A stretch of DNA of 64,000 nucleotides from Isochrysis galbana (lineage: Eukaryota; Haptophyta; Isochrysidales; Isochrysidaceae). The notes beneath the pieces were generated by a model, which worked only from the letters and a program-made list of their open reading frames with translations, had not been told where the DNA came from and ran no database searches. The DNA lies in assembly GCA_018136815.1 (NCBI GenBank), contig CM030937.1:3585820-3649819 (forward strand), in the 5' to 3' direction. Below are positions 20,574 to 29,802 of the stretch, in pieces (position 1 is the stretch's first letter; every line of letters begins with the position of its first letter). A program made the position numbers and the translations under genes.

Positions 20574-22796
20574 ATGGCGTCGAGCTCTGGCGGCCGCCGG
20601 CTACCCGCCTCGGACCCGCGGTACGAGGAGCTCGAGCAGATTGGGCGGGGTTCGCAGGGCGCCGCTTACACTGCCCGCTCGCTCACTGACGGCTCGCTGC
20701 TTGTGCTGAAGCGGTTGCGGATCGGCGACGAACGTCAGCGCTCGGCAGCACTCCGCGAGGCGGAGCACATGCGCATGCTAGCGCACACGGCAGTCGTCGG
20801 CTGCCGCGAGTGCTTCCTCGATGGTGACGAGCTCTGCATCGCAATGGAATACTGTGAGGGCGGAGACCTACGCCGTAGGATCGAGCTGGCGCAGATGAGC
20901 GGAGTCCACTTTGCTGAGGAGCAGGTCCTCATGTGGCTCATTCAGCTCGCGCTTGCGCTGCACCACGTGCATGAGCGCGGGCTGCTGCATCGCGACTTGA
21001 AGTCTGAAAACGTCTTCATATCTTCCGCCGGCCTCCTGAAGCTAGGGGACTTCGGCATCTCGCGGGGGCTGGGCGCAGCGGAGCTCGCAGCGACCGTTGT
21101 AGGCACGCCCTTCTACATGTCGCCCGAGCTCTTCCGAGGAGAGCCATACTCCCATCCGGCGGACGTCTGGGGGCTCGGGTGCATTTTGGTGGAGATGTGC
21201 TGCCAGCGCCGCGCGTTTGAGGCAGACAACTTCAATGCCCTCTCACTCCGTGTGATGCGCGGCTCGTTCCACAGCTTGCCTCCACAATACTCGGACGAGT
21301 TGCACATGCTAGTGCGCTCGCTCTTAAATGTGAATCCTGCGAGCCGGCCCTCGGTCGCCGACCTCCTGAGCACACCCTGCCTTCGCCGCCATATCGCCTC
21401 GTACGCGCTTGCCGCTCTGGGAGGCTTCTCCTTGGAGGCGCAGCTGGCCTCGCCATCACTTGCCGCCTTGCGCTCCCAGCTATCGTCTGCCGGTCTCAAC
21501 ATGCTCCTCAACGAAATCACGCCATCGGTGTCGTCCCCAGTGCGCCGAAGAGGGCCGCGAGCAACTCCGTCTTCCGGCTTCGACCCTGACGCGATCGCAA
21601 GGCAAGACCGCGTGAATGCAGCCAGTGCTCTCACCGGGCCGGGCTATTCAGGTGAAATACTCGTACAGCAGCTCCTCAATGATGAGCAAGAGCGGCTTCG
21701 CGTGGAACTCGCTCTGCGCAAGCTCGACGAGGAGCGCAAAAGTAGGCTGAAGAAGCAGCAGCACAAGGCTCAAGCGGAGCGGAGCGCGGGAGTTGGGGGG
21801 CCAACCCGGGCCGGTACGAGCAACAGGGGCAACAGTGGCGGCGGAGAGTGCTCGTCCAATGTGCCAGTGCCAGGGAAGCGCGTCGTGAGCCATGGCCGGC
21901 GCGCCTTGCGCTCCTTGTCTGGGTCGCCAGATGAGTCGTCCGCCGAGGAGGTCCAAGCGGTTCGACCTGCCCAGCGTAGAGCCGGTCCTCGGATCAAAGA
22001 GTCCCAAGTTCTCAAGCTTAGCCCATCCCAGGGCCAATGTGGCACCCGCTCACCCATGTCAAATGCACACCCGAGTCGAGACGTGTCCCCACCCCAAGTG
22101 TTGGAGCTGTCACCTGCTGTTTCACCGCCCCACGCGCACCTCGCACCCTACGCGCATCGGCCTTCGGAAGGTCGAAGGCAGAACGTGCGCGGCGCGTCGG
22201 TTGGGAGCAGTCCACGTATACTATCAAACGTCTCCGACCACCGTCTCGGTGACGACCTTATCGACATCCCCGCAACGGAGGATGTCTTCGCTGGATTCCA
22301 CATGCCAACCACAGCCGGGGCAAGTGGGGCAATCTCAAGCTCCTTCATCGGTCTAGAAAGGGAAATGGATGGCATGGGCTTGGACGGGAATGATGGAGAC
22401 GACGGCGGGCACGCCTCCAAGAACTCGGCGCTGTTGCGTGTCAACATGGACTACTCCATGCGGAGAGACGGTTTCGAGAGGCACAGCGACGAGTTTGCAG
22501 AGACACAAGCGAATAAAGCCTCAGACTTCAGAATTTCCGCCAAAGACAGGGTCTTAGCGCGACGCGCCCGGCACAAGTTGGAGGAAGAGGAGAAGAGTAA
22601 GGCCGCCCTCGAAGTGGCGAGACGTCAATACTTCGCAGAGCGACAGGAGGCGGGCCAAATGCTGCGGGACCAATATCGTGGAGGCCTCAACCAAGCCTAT
22701 CACGTGCGCGCAGGCATGGTAGATGCGACCCTCGGGCAAGTTGGCATATTCACGGAGCCGCTCACACCCCAGAGGCTCCGCTTTGCCCACGCATGA
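20574..22796 (+). CDS. NEK-like serine/threonine protein kinase
   Basis: Intronless, 740 residues from the ATG at 20574; the 35 residues of open frame upstream are low-complexity Gly/Arg. The kinase domain occupies about residues 15-270: Gly loop IGRGSQG, Lys in VLKRL, Glu in REAEHM, catalytic HRDLKSENVF, DFGIS and GTPFYMSPE with the ADVWGLGCILVEM helix. The order and wording fit the NIMA-related (NEK) group, which acts in cell cycle, cilia and microtubule control. The C-terminal 470 residues are mostly disordered and rich in Ser, Pro and Arg, with two charged helical stretches (LRVELALRKLDEERKSRLKK and the run RHKLEEEEKSKAALEVARRQ) likely to form coiled coils, as in other NEKs. Substrates cannot be read from sequence. 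Confidence 0.9.
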   Translation: MASSSGGRRLPASDPRYEELEQIGRGSQGAAYTARSLTDGSLLVLKRLRIGDERQRSAALREAEHMRMLAHTAVVGCRECFLDGDELCIAMEYCEGGDLRRRIELAQMSGVHFAEEQVLMWLIQLALALHHVHERGLLHRDLKSENVFISSAGLLKLGDFGISRGLGAAELAATVVGTPFYMSPELFRGEPYSHPADVWGLGCILVEMCCQRRAFEADNFNALSLRVMRGSFHSLPPQYSDELHMLVRSLLNVNPASRPSVADLLSTPCLRRHIASYALAALGGFSLEAQLASPSLAALRSQLSSAGLNMLLNEITPSVSSPVRRRGPRATPSSGFDPDAIARQDRVNAASALTGPGYSGEILVQQLLNDEQERLRVELALRKLDEERKSRLKKQQHKAQAERSAGVGGPTRAGTSNRGNSGGGECSSNVPVPGKRVVSHGRRALRSLSGSPDESSAEEVQAVRPAQRRAGPRIKESQVLKLSPSQGQCGTRSPMSNAHPSRDVSPPQVLELSPAVSPPHAHLAPYAHRPSEGRRQNVRGASVGSSPRILSNVSDHRLGDDLIDIPATEDVFAGFHMPTTAGASGAISSSFIGLEREMDGMGLDGNDGDDGGHASKNSALLRVNMDYSMRRDGFERHSDEFAETQANKASDFRISAKDRVLARRARHKLEEEEKSKAALEVARRQYFAERQEAGQMLRDQYRGGLNQAYHVRAGMVDATLGQVGIFTEPLTPQRLRFAHA

Positions 22797-23094
22797 GGAG
22801 TGCGCGGAAGTAAATCTAATGATTAGGTGTGCCAAGTTTGGGATGCGTGTCCAGAGCTTAGTGCGTGGACACGGGGGGTTTAAGTGGGTTGGCAACGGCT
22901 GCACTACGTTGTGTCTACCATCCTCAAGCGCAGGCACTTCCGAGAACGCTCAACCAGATCGGAGCTCATTGCTCCTGCGCATCTTGTGCCTTGTACATGC
23001 GGCCCGCGCGTTCGACCTCCGAATATCCCCCAACAATAGTTTTAAAAACCTTTTAATAATCTCGCCTCACGCGTGGCACTGGGTATCGCTTATC
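22797..23094. other. Kinase 3' flank
   Basis: Short frames only. An A/T-rich stretch near 23035-23060 may hold polyadenylation signals. Nothing else seen. Confidence 0.35.
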
Positions 23095-23440
23095 GCTGGT
23101 GGATGGTTCTCGCCCCCCATGAGGGGAGTCGAGAGAGTGGGGGGGGCGCGAGGCCCCCCTCCATGGCGACCAATCATAAGATTAGTGAAACATTGGCACA
23201 ACTAAACTTATACTTAGTTCGCCCATGGGGGGGCACGAGCTCCCCCCCCATCTCCACTCCTCCCTTGCCGTGAGGGAGGAACCACCCATCCTCCTGGCAT
23301 GCCCGATGGATTACCAGGAGCAGACTGCCCGGCTGCGACCAACTCTTTTCCTTGTAGGCTCGCCCGTCTCGCTCGCCCTGACCTGTCGTGGCCACCCCAT
23401 CGCTCCCACCCCTCCTCCCCCCCTGGTGGACAGGCAGACA
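23095..23440. repeat. Two partial copies of the ~860 bp element, opposite orientations
   Basis: 23095-23195 is the reverse of 8645-8740 ('gttctcgccccccatgaggg', 'gcgcgaggcccccctccatg'). From 23205 a forward copy begins 'aacttatacttagttcgccc', continues through 'ctcctggcatgcccgatgga' and runs to about 23440. The two lie head to head, giving a large imperfect inverted repeat. Confidence 0.65.
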
Positions 23441-23487
23441 AGGCTTGTTCTGAATATAGAGTTTTGCAGCTGACCGCCGCACTTCCA

Positions 23488-23870
23488 TCATGGGACACTT
23501 TTCATGATACGCCGTCTCCAAAGAATTTGGTCGTTTTGCAAAACCGTTTTGATCTTGGAATTTTTCTCGTCGGAGTAGTCGCCGATGAGCATGAACTTCG
23601 CATTGCACCAACGGCCCAGGCATGGCTCGATGAATGCCCACACCGACGGGTAGCGTTCCTTGGCTACATCCAAGGGGAAATCACCACCTCCATGGCCCAT
23701 ACTCGAGGTGGTGGCGAGCCGCATCGCCAGGATGGCACCGCTCATGCTCTCCTGCATGCGAGCGCAGAGCTTGTGGCTCGCCGAGTTCCAGATCCTCGTC
23801 GTACGTGCGACGTGCGGGATCCCGCGGTCGCTGCGCAAGAAAGACGAAGTACTGGCCCATGGTGTGAGGA
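23488..23870 (-). mobile_element. Repeated ORF fragment, possibly LINE endonuclease
   Basis: A minus-strand frame reads RIWNSASHKLCARMQESMSG, ERYPSVWAFIEPCLGRWCNA and KFMLIGDYSDEKN. A related fragment lies on the plus strand at 35640-35930 (RYPSMWALIEPYIHGPLVQC, with frame change after). The 'mLIGDY.DE' block resembles the GDFN segment of APE-type LINE endonucleases, but too little is present to be sure. Multi-copy state favours a mobile origin. Confidence 0.3.
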
Positions 23871-24425
23871 GGCAGGAGGCAAGAGAGGAGCAAGGAGGAG
23901 AGGAGCAGGGAGGAGAGGAGCAGGGAGGAGAAGCGGAAGCGGGGAGGAGAGGAGTCAGAGGAGGAGCGAAGAAGGTTACGCTAGATGCGCATCCGACGAA
24001 GTACGAAGTTTTCCAGACGCGCGCATTGCGTATTGCGTTTCCGCGGGGGATTACTGTTGCATTTGCTGCAAAAGTAGAGACATGCGCGAAAACGAGCAAG
24101 CGAATGGCGGAAGCTAGACGCCAGACGGGCTGGCCGCCTAGCGACGCAGGAGGAAGACGGGAACCAGATCCCTAGGGGCCGGAGGACGCAGCTCGCCCCC
24201 CTCCCCCCCCCCCCCCCCAAGACCCGGGGCCCTAACTAAGGCTAAGTCTAGCACGAGGGGAGTTGCCGCACGCGGTAGGAGGTGCCGAGGGTCGATCGAG
24301 GGAGAGAGTGGAGGGTGCGGGTGCGGCCTTGCCAAGGGAACATAAATGCAAGGCCGCGTGTGGGGCGAGAATAATAAGAAGTATTTTTGCGACGTATGAC
24401 ATCTGGAGAACCAAAGCACATCCAC
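23871..24425. other. No gene recognised
   Basis: 23885-23945 has GGAGGAGAGGAGCAG repeats. A C run lies near 24201-24222. Frames lack motifs. Confidence 0.4.
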
Positions 24426-24610
24426 AGTACAACTAACAACTAAAATAACAGCAAGCCATCACTGAACATCCACGCATTAGGCTTGTGTGGTACTGATACG
24501 GCACACCTCAGGTATGCTAGTACAACTAACTGAAACTTCTCAAGTCGCAACATAAAACTATCAGTGAGCACCCACGCATCAGCTTGTGTGAGTGCCGATA
24601 CGGAACACAT
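24426..24610. repeat. Tandem duplication, ~95-100 bp unit, two copies
   Basis: Copy 1 (from 24426) and copy 2 (from about 24520) share 'agtacaactaac', 'cacgcatyagcttgtgtg' (Y varies) and 'gatacgg.acac'. Located in the 3' flank of the SPX gene; may be part of its 3' UTR. Confidence 0.7.
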
Positions 24611-24805
24611 CGTGATGCTGTTCGAACTGGATGTGTTGGAGTTGCCATGTTCATGCTTGGTCCACGAGTTATCTGCATTCAGTTGGAAGAGCAACAACTC
24701 TAAGCTGGGGTCTCGCTCCGAGCTAGCGAATCCTGGGTCAGGCAAGGTGGCTGCATGATGCCATCGGCGCAGCATCTACGATGGGGCCTAGGGGTGGGTC
24801 GGTAT

Positions 24806-26097
24806 TCACAGGAAGAGCGCTTGCGGTGGGCACGCCGCCAGAGCCGCAGGACAAGCCTTGGGCGAATGTGGAATATCGAAATCAAGGAAGCACGCATTAA
24901 CCTCGCCAGAACTTGGCTCCTCGGCCTCATCATCATTTGAAGAATAGAATCGACGGTGCATGAATGCTTCGTCTGCCTGATCGGAGATGTGGAATGGTCT
25001 GCCACGGACGGAGGCTGGACTATGAATCGGCTCTGGCGCCAAAAGTCTACCAACTTCGTTGCACCCCCGCAATTGTGCGGTTCCTGCGTTAGAATAGTTG
25101 CCTCCCCAAAGGTTGTCTATCCTCCACGTATCAAGGCTGATTGTGTCCGGCTCGGCAAATCGCCGCGACTCCGAGGCCACCCGCGGATCGAGCTCGCTGG
25201 ACGAAAGAGGACCTAGGTTACGCGCATCATTGAAATACTGCATGGCAAGGGTGAAGCAGCGCGCGTTGGAAGGCAAGGCTGGGAGGGGGGACGCGAAAGA
25301 AACGATAAGTCGGGCGCCAAAGCCACAGTTGTAGGCGTCAGGGTCAAACCCTGAAGACAACCGGCGAGGAATGCACCTCTCCTATTTCCCGACGCCAATC
25401 CTGGTGGCAGAGAGTCAACAAAGTCTTCTGAATGCCACATAGCTTGTCTAAATGCTCGTTGCAGAAGGGAGCTGTCATGAGCAATCGTAGCATCATGTCC
25501 TGGCACTTTGGCGCAACATCCAATCCACCGGAAAATTGCAGCTGAGCCTTTCGTCGTTTGTCGTACTTCTTTGCAATCTTTCGCAAGCCCGCCCTAACAA
25601 AGTGCAGGATGCGAGGGTGGTTCCTATGAGTTGATGTCGTCGCAGTTCAAAGAGGCGCATGGTCGCTCCGAGAGCCCTCACACACCGATTGATGGCAATG
25701 AAGCCATGGATGGTGCCACATTCCCCAGCAAGGATTGCAAGTTCTCCGTGGTTCGACTCAGGAGACAGTGTCTGAATCGCAGCATCGATGGCGTGTATGC
25801 GGTTGCACACGTACTTGTTCAGCCGATCCAGCTCAGACCGCAGCTTGCCCACAAAACGAATGCGCCTGTGAGCCGCACGGATGACCCGACCAAGTAACCG
25901 AACAATGTGCCGGCGTGTCGGCTGATGATGGGCCAGCAGTGCTCGGATCAGTTCCAGCGTGGTGGCCGATGCTTTGCTTACCCTGGCAGGTTCCATCGAA
26001 TGGTCTTCTTAAGCACTCTGTAACTCAGGAAGGCTTCGGAGTGGTGGCTCAGCCACGGGTGCGCCCTCGCGTACTCGAGGTGCTGGCAGAACTTCAT
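24806..26097 (-). CDS. SPX-domain protein (phosphate sensing)
   Basis: Four exons on the minus strand give 314 residues: 26097-25982, 25865-25686, 25593-25377, 25237-24806; all phases agree. Exon 1 starts MKFCQHLEYARAHPWLSHHS and continues to YRVLKKTI, the classic first helices of an SPX domain, with M-K-F fixing the start. Exon 2 has FVGKLRSELDRLNKYV (middle helices). Exons 2 and 3 join to give FIAINRAGLRKIAKKYDKRR, whose Lys cluster binds inositol pyrophosphate in known SPX proteins. Exon 3 continues MLRLLMTAPFCNEHLDKLCG. Exon 4 is acidic and disordered. No VTC, EXS or RING part is visible, so this is a stand-alone SPX protein, expected to report phosphate status to a partner. The last junction (25377/25237, donor GTGCAT) is the least certain. 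Confidence 0.8.
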
Positions 26098-26884
26098 GCA
26101 GGCCGCGGGCGGGACGGTGCCACCCGGAGAGGGGGGCGGTGTTGAGCGAGGACGAGGACGGGGGTGGGTGGGGGCGGCAGCGATCCTCCGAGGGAGGCCC
26201 GACGTGAGAGATGAGACGCGGGAGAGAGAAGAGAGAGAGGGGGGGGGGGGGGGGGGGGGGGGAGGGGGGCGCCGGGCAGAGCGACCCCGCAGCCGCTTTT
26301 GTGCCTTCCCCCCCCGCCCCCCCCCGCCTCGCCAACGGCGTCTCGCCCCACTGCGGCCCTCGGCCGAGAGGATACCCTCGGCCGACGACGTGATGCCGAC
26401 GGCGCGCGGGCGCGACGATCCTCCCCGCCGCGTGGATGGCGGTAGGGCCTCCCCCCCCCCAGGGCGGCGTGATGGAGCGGAGAGCAAGAGCCGCTCAAGC
26501 TCCTCGAGGATCGAGATGAAGAGGACAAGGTGCGCCGGCGGAGGTCCCCGATCTCGTCATTCGTGATCGGCGCGGCGGCCGCCGCGGCAGGGAGACCTCC
26601 AGGAAATGAGCACGAATTAGGACAAACGAATGCCCTCGATCGTCAGCGAGAGTTTTCGAAATTGAATCTCGACGGAATCTCCCTCTCCCGTTGCCTGAAC
26701 TTCTTCCCTCGAGCTCACCGTCATCTGCCAGTGTTGTTCTGGAATGGGGAATCGCGGGCAGCAACCATAAATGAAAAAGGAAGAATGTGAAATGCGAAAT
26801 GCGAACGCACGAACGCACTCCAATACTCTAATATGCAAAATTATAATTATAATATGTAAGTTACTTATTTGACAAAGCTGCCTT
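26098..26884. other. SPX leader and intergenic sequence
   Basis: Purine-rich strand with a G run at 26239-26262, then C/G-rich sequence. It likely holds the SPX promoter. Frames encoding Pro or Gly runs are artefacts. From about 26820 the sequence turns AT-rich, and at 26891 'agggcggtcaaac' is the reversed end motif of the TTTGACCGCCCTA family. Confidence 0.45.
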
Positions 26885-27017
26885 TGATTTTGATAGGGCG
26901 GTCAAACACTATTTTAACTTCTAAGGGTGTAAAAATGAGAAAGTTAGGATTGAGGAAATACACCAAGTAAAGCGGTAGAAACCCCGGAAATCACCCATCT
27001 ACCATCTAGCATATAAT

Positions 27018-27226
27018 TGTTGTATTCAGGCCTCTCGGCGTGAATATTTCGGCATGAGCGCGCTATATATCGTCTTCTATGTTCGTCGTGGTCACGCAAG
27101 GCGTGCCGATTCGGATTCTCCGTGGGCTCCAGTCCTGGTTCGCCGATTTTCGTCTCGAAATTCGAAGATTTGAGTTTTATTTTTACCGTTACGGTAATTG
27201 TCCACGCGTTTAAGGTAAGAGATGCA
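27018..27226 (+). repeat. Candidate solo LTR, Ty3/gypsy
   Basis: Starts TGTTGTATTC and ends near GATGCA (TG...CA). It aligns along its length, with clear divergence, to the candidate 3' LTR at 53000-53231 in element orientation: 'gattcggattc', 'tctcgaaatt', 'gtttaaggtaa' are shared in order. No element body adjoins it, so it is probably an old solo LTR. I saw no matching target-site duplication. Confidence 0.5.
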
Positions 27227-27240
27227 GGTAACAGAACTGG

Positions 27241-27660
27241 CCCCCCCTTCTGCAGTTCCCTCCCCTTCTGCAGTTCCCTCCCCCTTCTGCAGTTCCCTCC
27301 CCCTCTGCAGTTCCCCTCCCCCCTCTCTCCATTCTCTGCGTTTCCCTTCTCTATTCCATGCGTTTCCCGGGGCAAGCCGGGAAAGACACGTGAATGTGAG
27401 GGAAAGTTGGGTCAGTGCTGTGTTTTCACCCCCCTCTGCAGTCCTCCTTCCCCTCTCTCCATTCCTTGATTTTCTCGGGCCAGGCCGGGAAAAATACGTG
27501 AATGTGAGGGAGGATTGGGTCAGTATTGTGATTCCCCCTCCGCGGTTCCCCCCCCTTCCGCAACTCTCCTCCCTCCCCTCTCTCCACTCCCTGATTTTCC
27601 CGGGCCAGGCCGGGAAAAATACGTGAATGTGAGGGATGATTGGGTCAGTGTTGCGATCTC
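27241..27660. repeat. Nested tandem repeats: 16-17 bp x4, then ~111-122 bp x3
   Basis: 27241-27315 has four units of 'cttctgcagttccctcccc'. Then three longer units share 'ccctctctccatt', 'ggccaggccgggaaaaatac' and 'gtgaatgtgaggga..ttgggtcagt', with cores at 27376, 27487 and 27609. The longer units also contain the short one, pointing to stepwise expansion next to the solo LTR. Confidence 0.8.
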
Positions 27661-28230
27661 ACCCCCCTCGGCAGTTTCTCCCCCCCCCTTTCGCTCCCCC
27701 CTTCCCCCCCTCCGCTCCTCCCCTCCCCCCCCCTCCGCTCCTCCCTTCCCCTCCGCTGTTCCCCCCCTCCGCCGTTCCCTTCCCCCCCTCCGCGCGGTCC
27801 CCCCCCTCCGCGCGCCAAGACGGGGCCCAGAGGCTCAGGAACGCCAGGGAGGGAGAGGGAGAGGTAGGGGAGGCTAGGGCCCAGCCCCAGCCTCGTCTGC
27901 CCCCAAAGCTGGCCTCCAGGAGCCTCCAGGGGTCGCCAGGGGCAGCTGCAGGCCTGCCGCAGGCGCGCCATCGCGCGTGCCGCAGGTTAGGGGAGAGAGA
28001 GCGCGGAGAAGGGTGTGGGCGGAGCGAGAGCTCCGCTCACCGAAAAATACGTAAGTCCCGCACCTGTTTACAGGATAAGTCGGGGCTGAGGCCGCCGCCC
28101 ACGCCGCCCACTCGGAGACACAGGAGGAAGGGGGGGAATGATCACCGGGAAGAGGCGCGGGCCACCGGGCCTCACTAAAAATATACCGGAGGGGGGCCCG
28201 ATTGTATTTCGCGCACCGTCCTGTCTGCAC
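27661..28230. repeat. C-rich tract, diverged ~860 bp element piece, and 'GGCCTCACTAA' repeat
   Basis: 27661-27810 is C-rich. 27820-27975 resembles the middle of the ~860 bp element ('cagggagggagag', 'ctgcaggcctgccgcaggcgcgcc'-like). 28168-28215 ('gggcctcactaa', 'ataccggagg', 'ggcccgattg') recurs at 29078-29125. No coding gene. Confidence 0.5.
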
Positions 28231-28350
28231 TCTCTATCAATCAACTATCGTCATCGATCCCCTGATTCATAGATATCCATCATAGACTTGTATATCGAGA
28301 TCCGTCTACTCCTATCCCTATCCTGCGCTCAGCGCTCAATCAACTACCAT

Positions 28351-28658
28351 AGGAGAGGGAGAGGGAGAGGGAGAGGGAGAGGGAGAGGGAGAGGGAGAGG
28401 GAGAGGGAGAGGGAGAGGGAGAGGGAGAGGGAGAGGGAGAGGGAGAGGGAGAGGGAGAGGAGAGAGGGAGAGGAGAGAGGAGAGAGGAGAGAGGAGAGAG
28501 GAGAGAGGAGAGAGGAGAGAGGAGAGAGGAGAGAGGAGAGAGGAGAGAGGAGAGAGGAGAGAGGAGAGAGGAGAGAGGAGAGAGGAGAGAGGAGAGAGGA
28601 GAGAGGAGAGAGGAGAGAGGAGAGAGGAGAGAGGAGAGAGGAGAGAGGAGAGAGGAGA
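28351..28658. repeat. Polypurine array, 6 bp then 7 bp units
   Basis: About 110 bp of GAGAGG repeats pass into about 200 bp of GAGAGGA repeats, with hardly a pyrimidine on the + strand. The 7 bp unit is the complement of the array at 12476-12640. Confidence 0.9.
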
Positions 28659-28794
28659 CAGAGATCGAGATAGAGTGTGGAGCGAGCGCGCGCGCAATAG
28701 AGCTAAGGCTAAGGAGTTTTGTTTTAGTCCGGGCACTCTCATACTCTCATGAGAGCTGATATTAGTACTGATATTAGTAATAGCTCCAAAACCT

Positions 28795-29040
28795 TGAGAG
28801 CTGATAAGCTGTTACCCCAACCCTGGAGCGATGGGCTGGCCACGAGGGGCCAGGACGAGCGAACCAGGCGTGCCTGTCCGTGGGAGAGTGGGTCAGCAGG
28901 GCAGTGGCCTCTTGGCAAGCCATCAGGCATGCCAGGAGGATGGGTGGTTCCTCCCCCACGGCAGGGGAGGAGTGGAGAGAGAGAGGGGGGGGGGGCTCGT
29001 GCACCCCCATGGGCGAACCAAGTATAAACTTAGTTCGGGT
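28795..29040 (-). repeat. Partial ~860 bp element, reverse orientation
   Basis: Reverse complement of the first quarter of 43165-44025: 'gtgggagagtgggtcagcag', 'ggcatgccaggagg', 'ctcgtgcacccccatgggcg', and 'aaccaagtataaacttagtt'. It is followed at once (29036) by 'gggttggctaggatttaaca', the far end of the same family in forward orientation. Confidence 0.65.
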
Positions 29041-29077
29041 TGGCTAGGATTTAACATTAATGGTTTTATATCGCATG

Positions 29078-29310
29078 AAGGGCCTCACTAAGAACATACC
29101 GGAGGGGGCCCGACTGCATTTCGCGCAACGTCTTCGAAGGCCTAAAATTCGGAATTTTTCGAAAATTTCGCCTGAGAACTGAGAACCCCCATTTCCCCCC
29201 CGATCATTTCTACCGAAATCCGCAGGGAGCTTATTTAGCCCTTCATATACCCATTGCAGCTGGTGCCCTCCGCACCCCCATAGTGATTGACCGGGCTACT
29301 ACTTTATCTC
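29078..29310 (+). repeat. Dispersed repeat, 'GGTGCCCTCCGCACCCCC' family, copy 1
   Basis: Shares with 36800-36990: 'aggcctaaaatt', 'atttttcgaaaatt', 'agggagcttatttag', 'ggtgccctccgcaccccc' and 'agtga.tgaccgg.ct'. The first 48 bp also match 28168-28215. It ends about 490 bp before the RRM gene start. Confidence 0.65.
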
Positions 29311-29802
29311 AGCTGGCCGTTCTTTTATTATTTGAGTCGCTGGTAGGTTGCTGTGTGTTAGTTAGTTCATTTGTGTATGCTCACACGAGTATTGTACTCC
29401 TACTCGTCCATCAGGCTGAGTGGGGGCAGCAGTGGTCCCTTGACCGGGGGAAAATCGGACGACTCGCCCGGAGGAGCGCCGCCTCCTCGCTCCTCTCGGA
29501 CGTCGCTCCAAAAGCCTCTCCCCCCCCCCCCCCCCCCCCCCCCCCACAGCACCGGCCGCGGCGCGACGCCGGCGGCTCTCTCTCTCTTCCCCCTCGGGGC
29601 CCTGCTTTCTTCTCTCTCCCCCCCCCCCCCAACTCCCCTCCCCCCTCCCCTTCCCTCCGACCCCCCCCCGCCCCCCCCCCCCCCCCCCGTGGCGCAACTC
29701 TCTCTCGCTCTGCGCGGCGCGGGACCGGACGCCCCCCTTTCCTTACCCCTTCCCCCTTCCCCCCTCCTCTCGCGACTCGCTGCGCATTGCGCCGGGCCTA
29801 GC

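Noticed and set aside
25978-26487. 170-residue N-terminally extended SPX frame
   Set aside because: The extension is Pro/Arg-rich translation of G/C runs; SPX proteins start at M-K-F.
28288-28752. ORFs of Gly-Arg and Leu-Ser repeats on both strands
   Set aside because: Pure microsatellite; open in all frames because of base composition.
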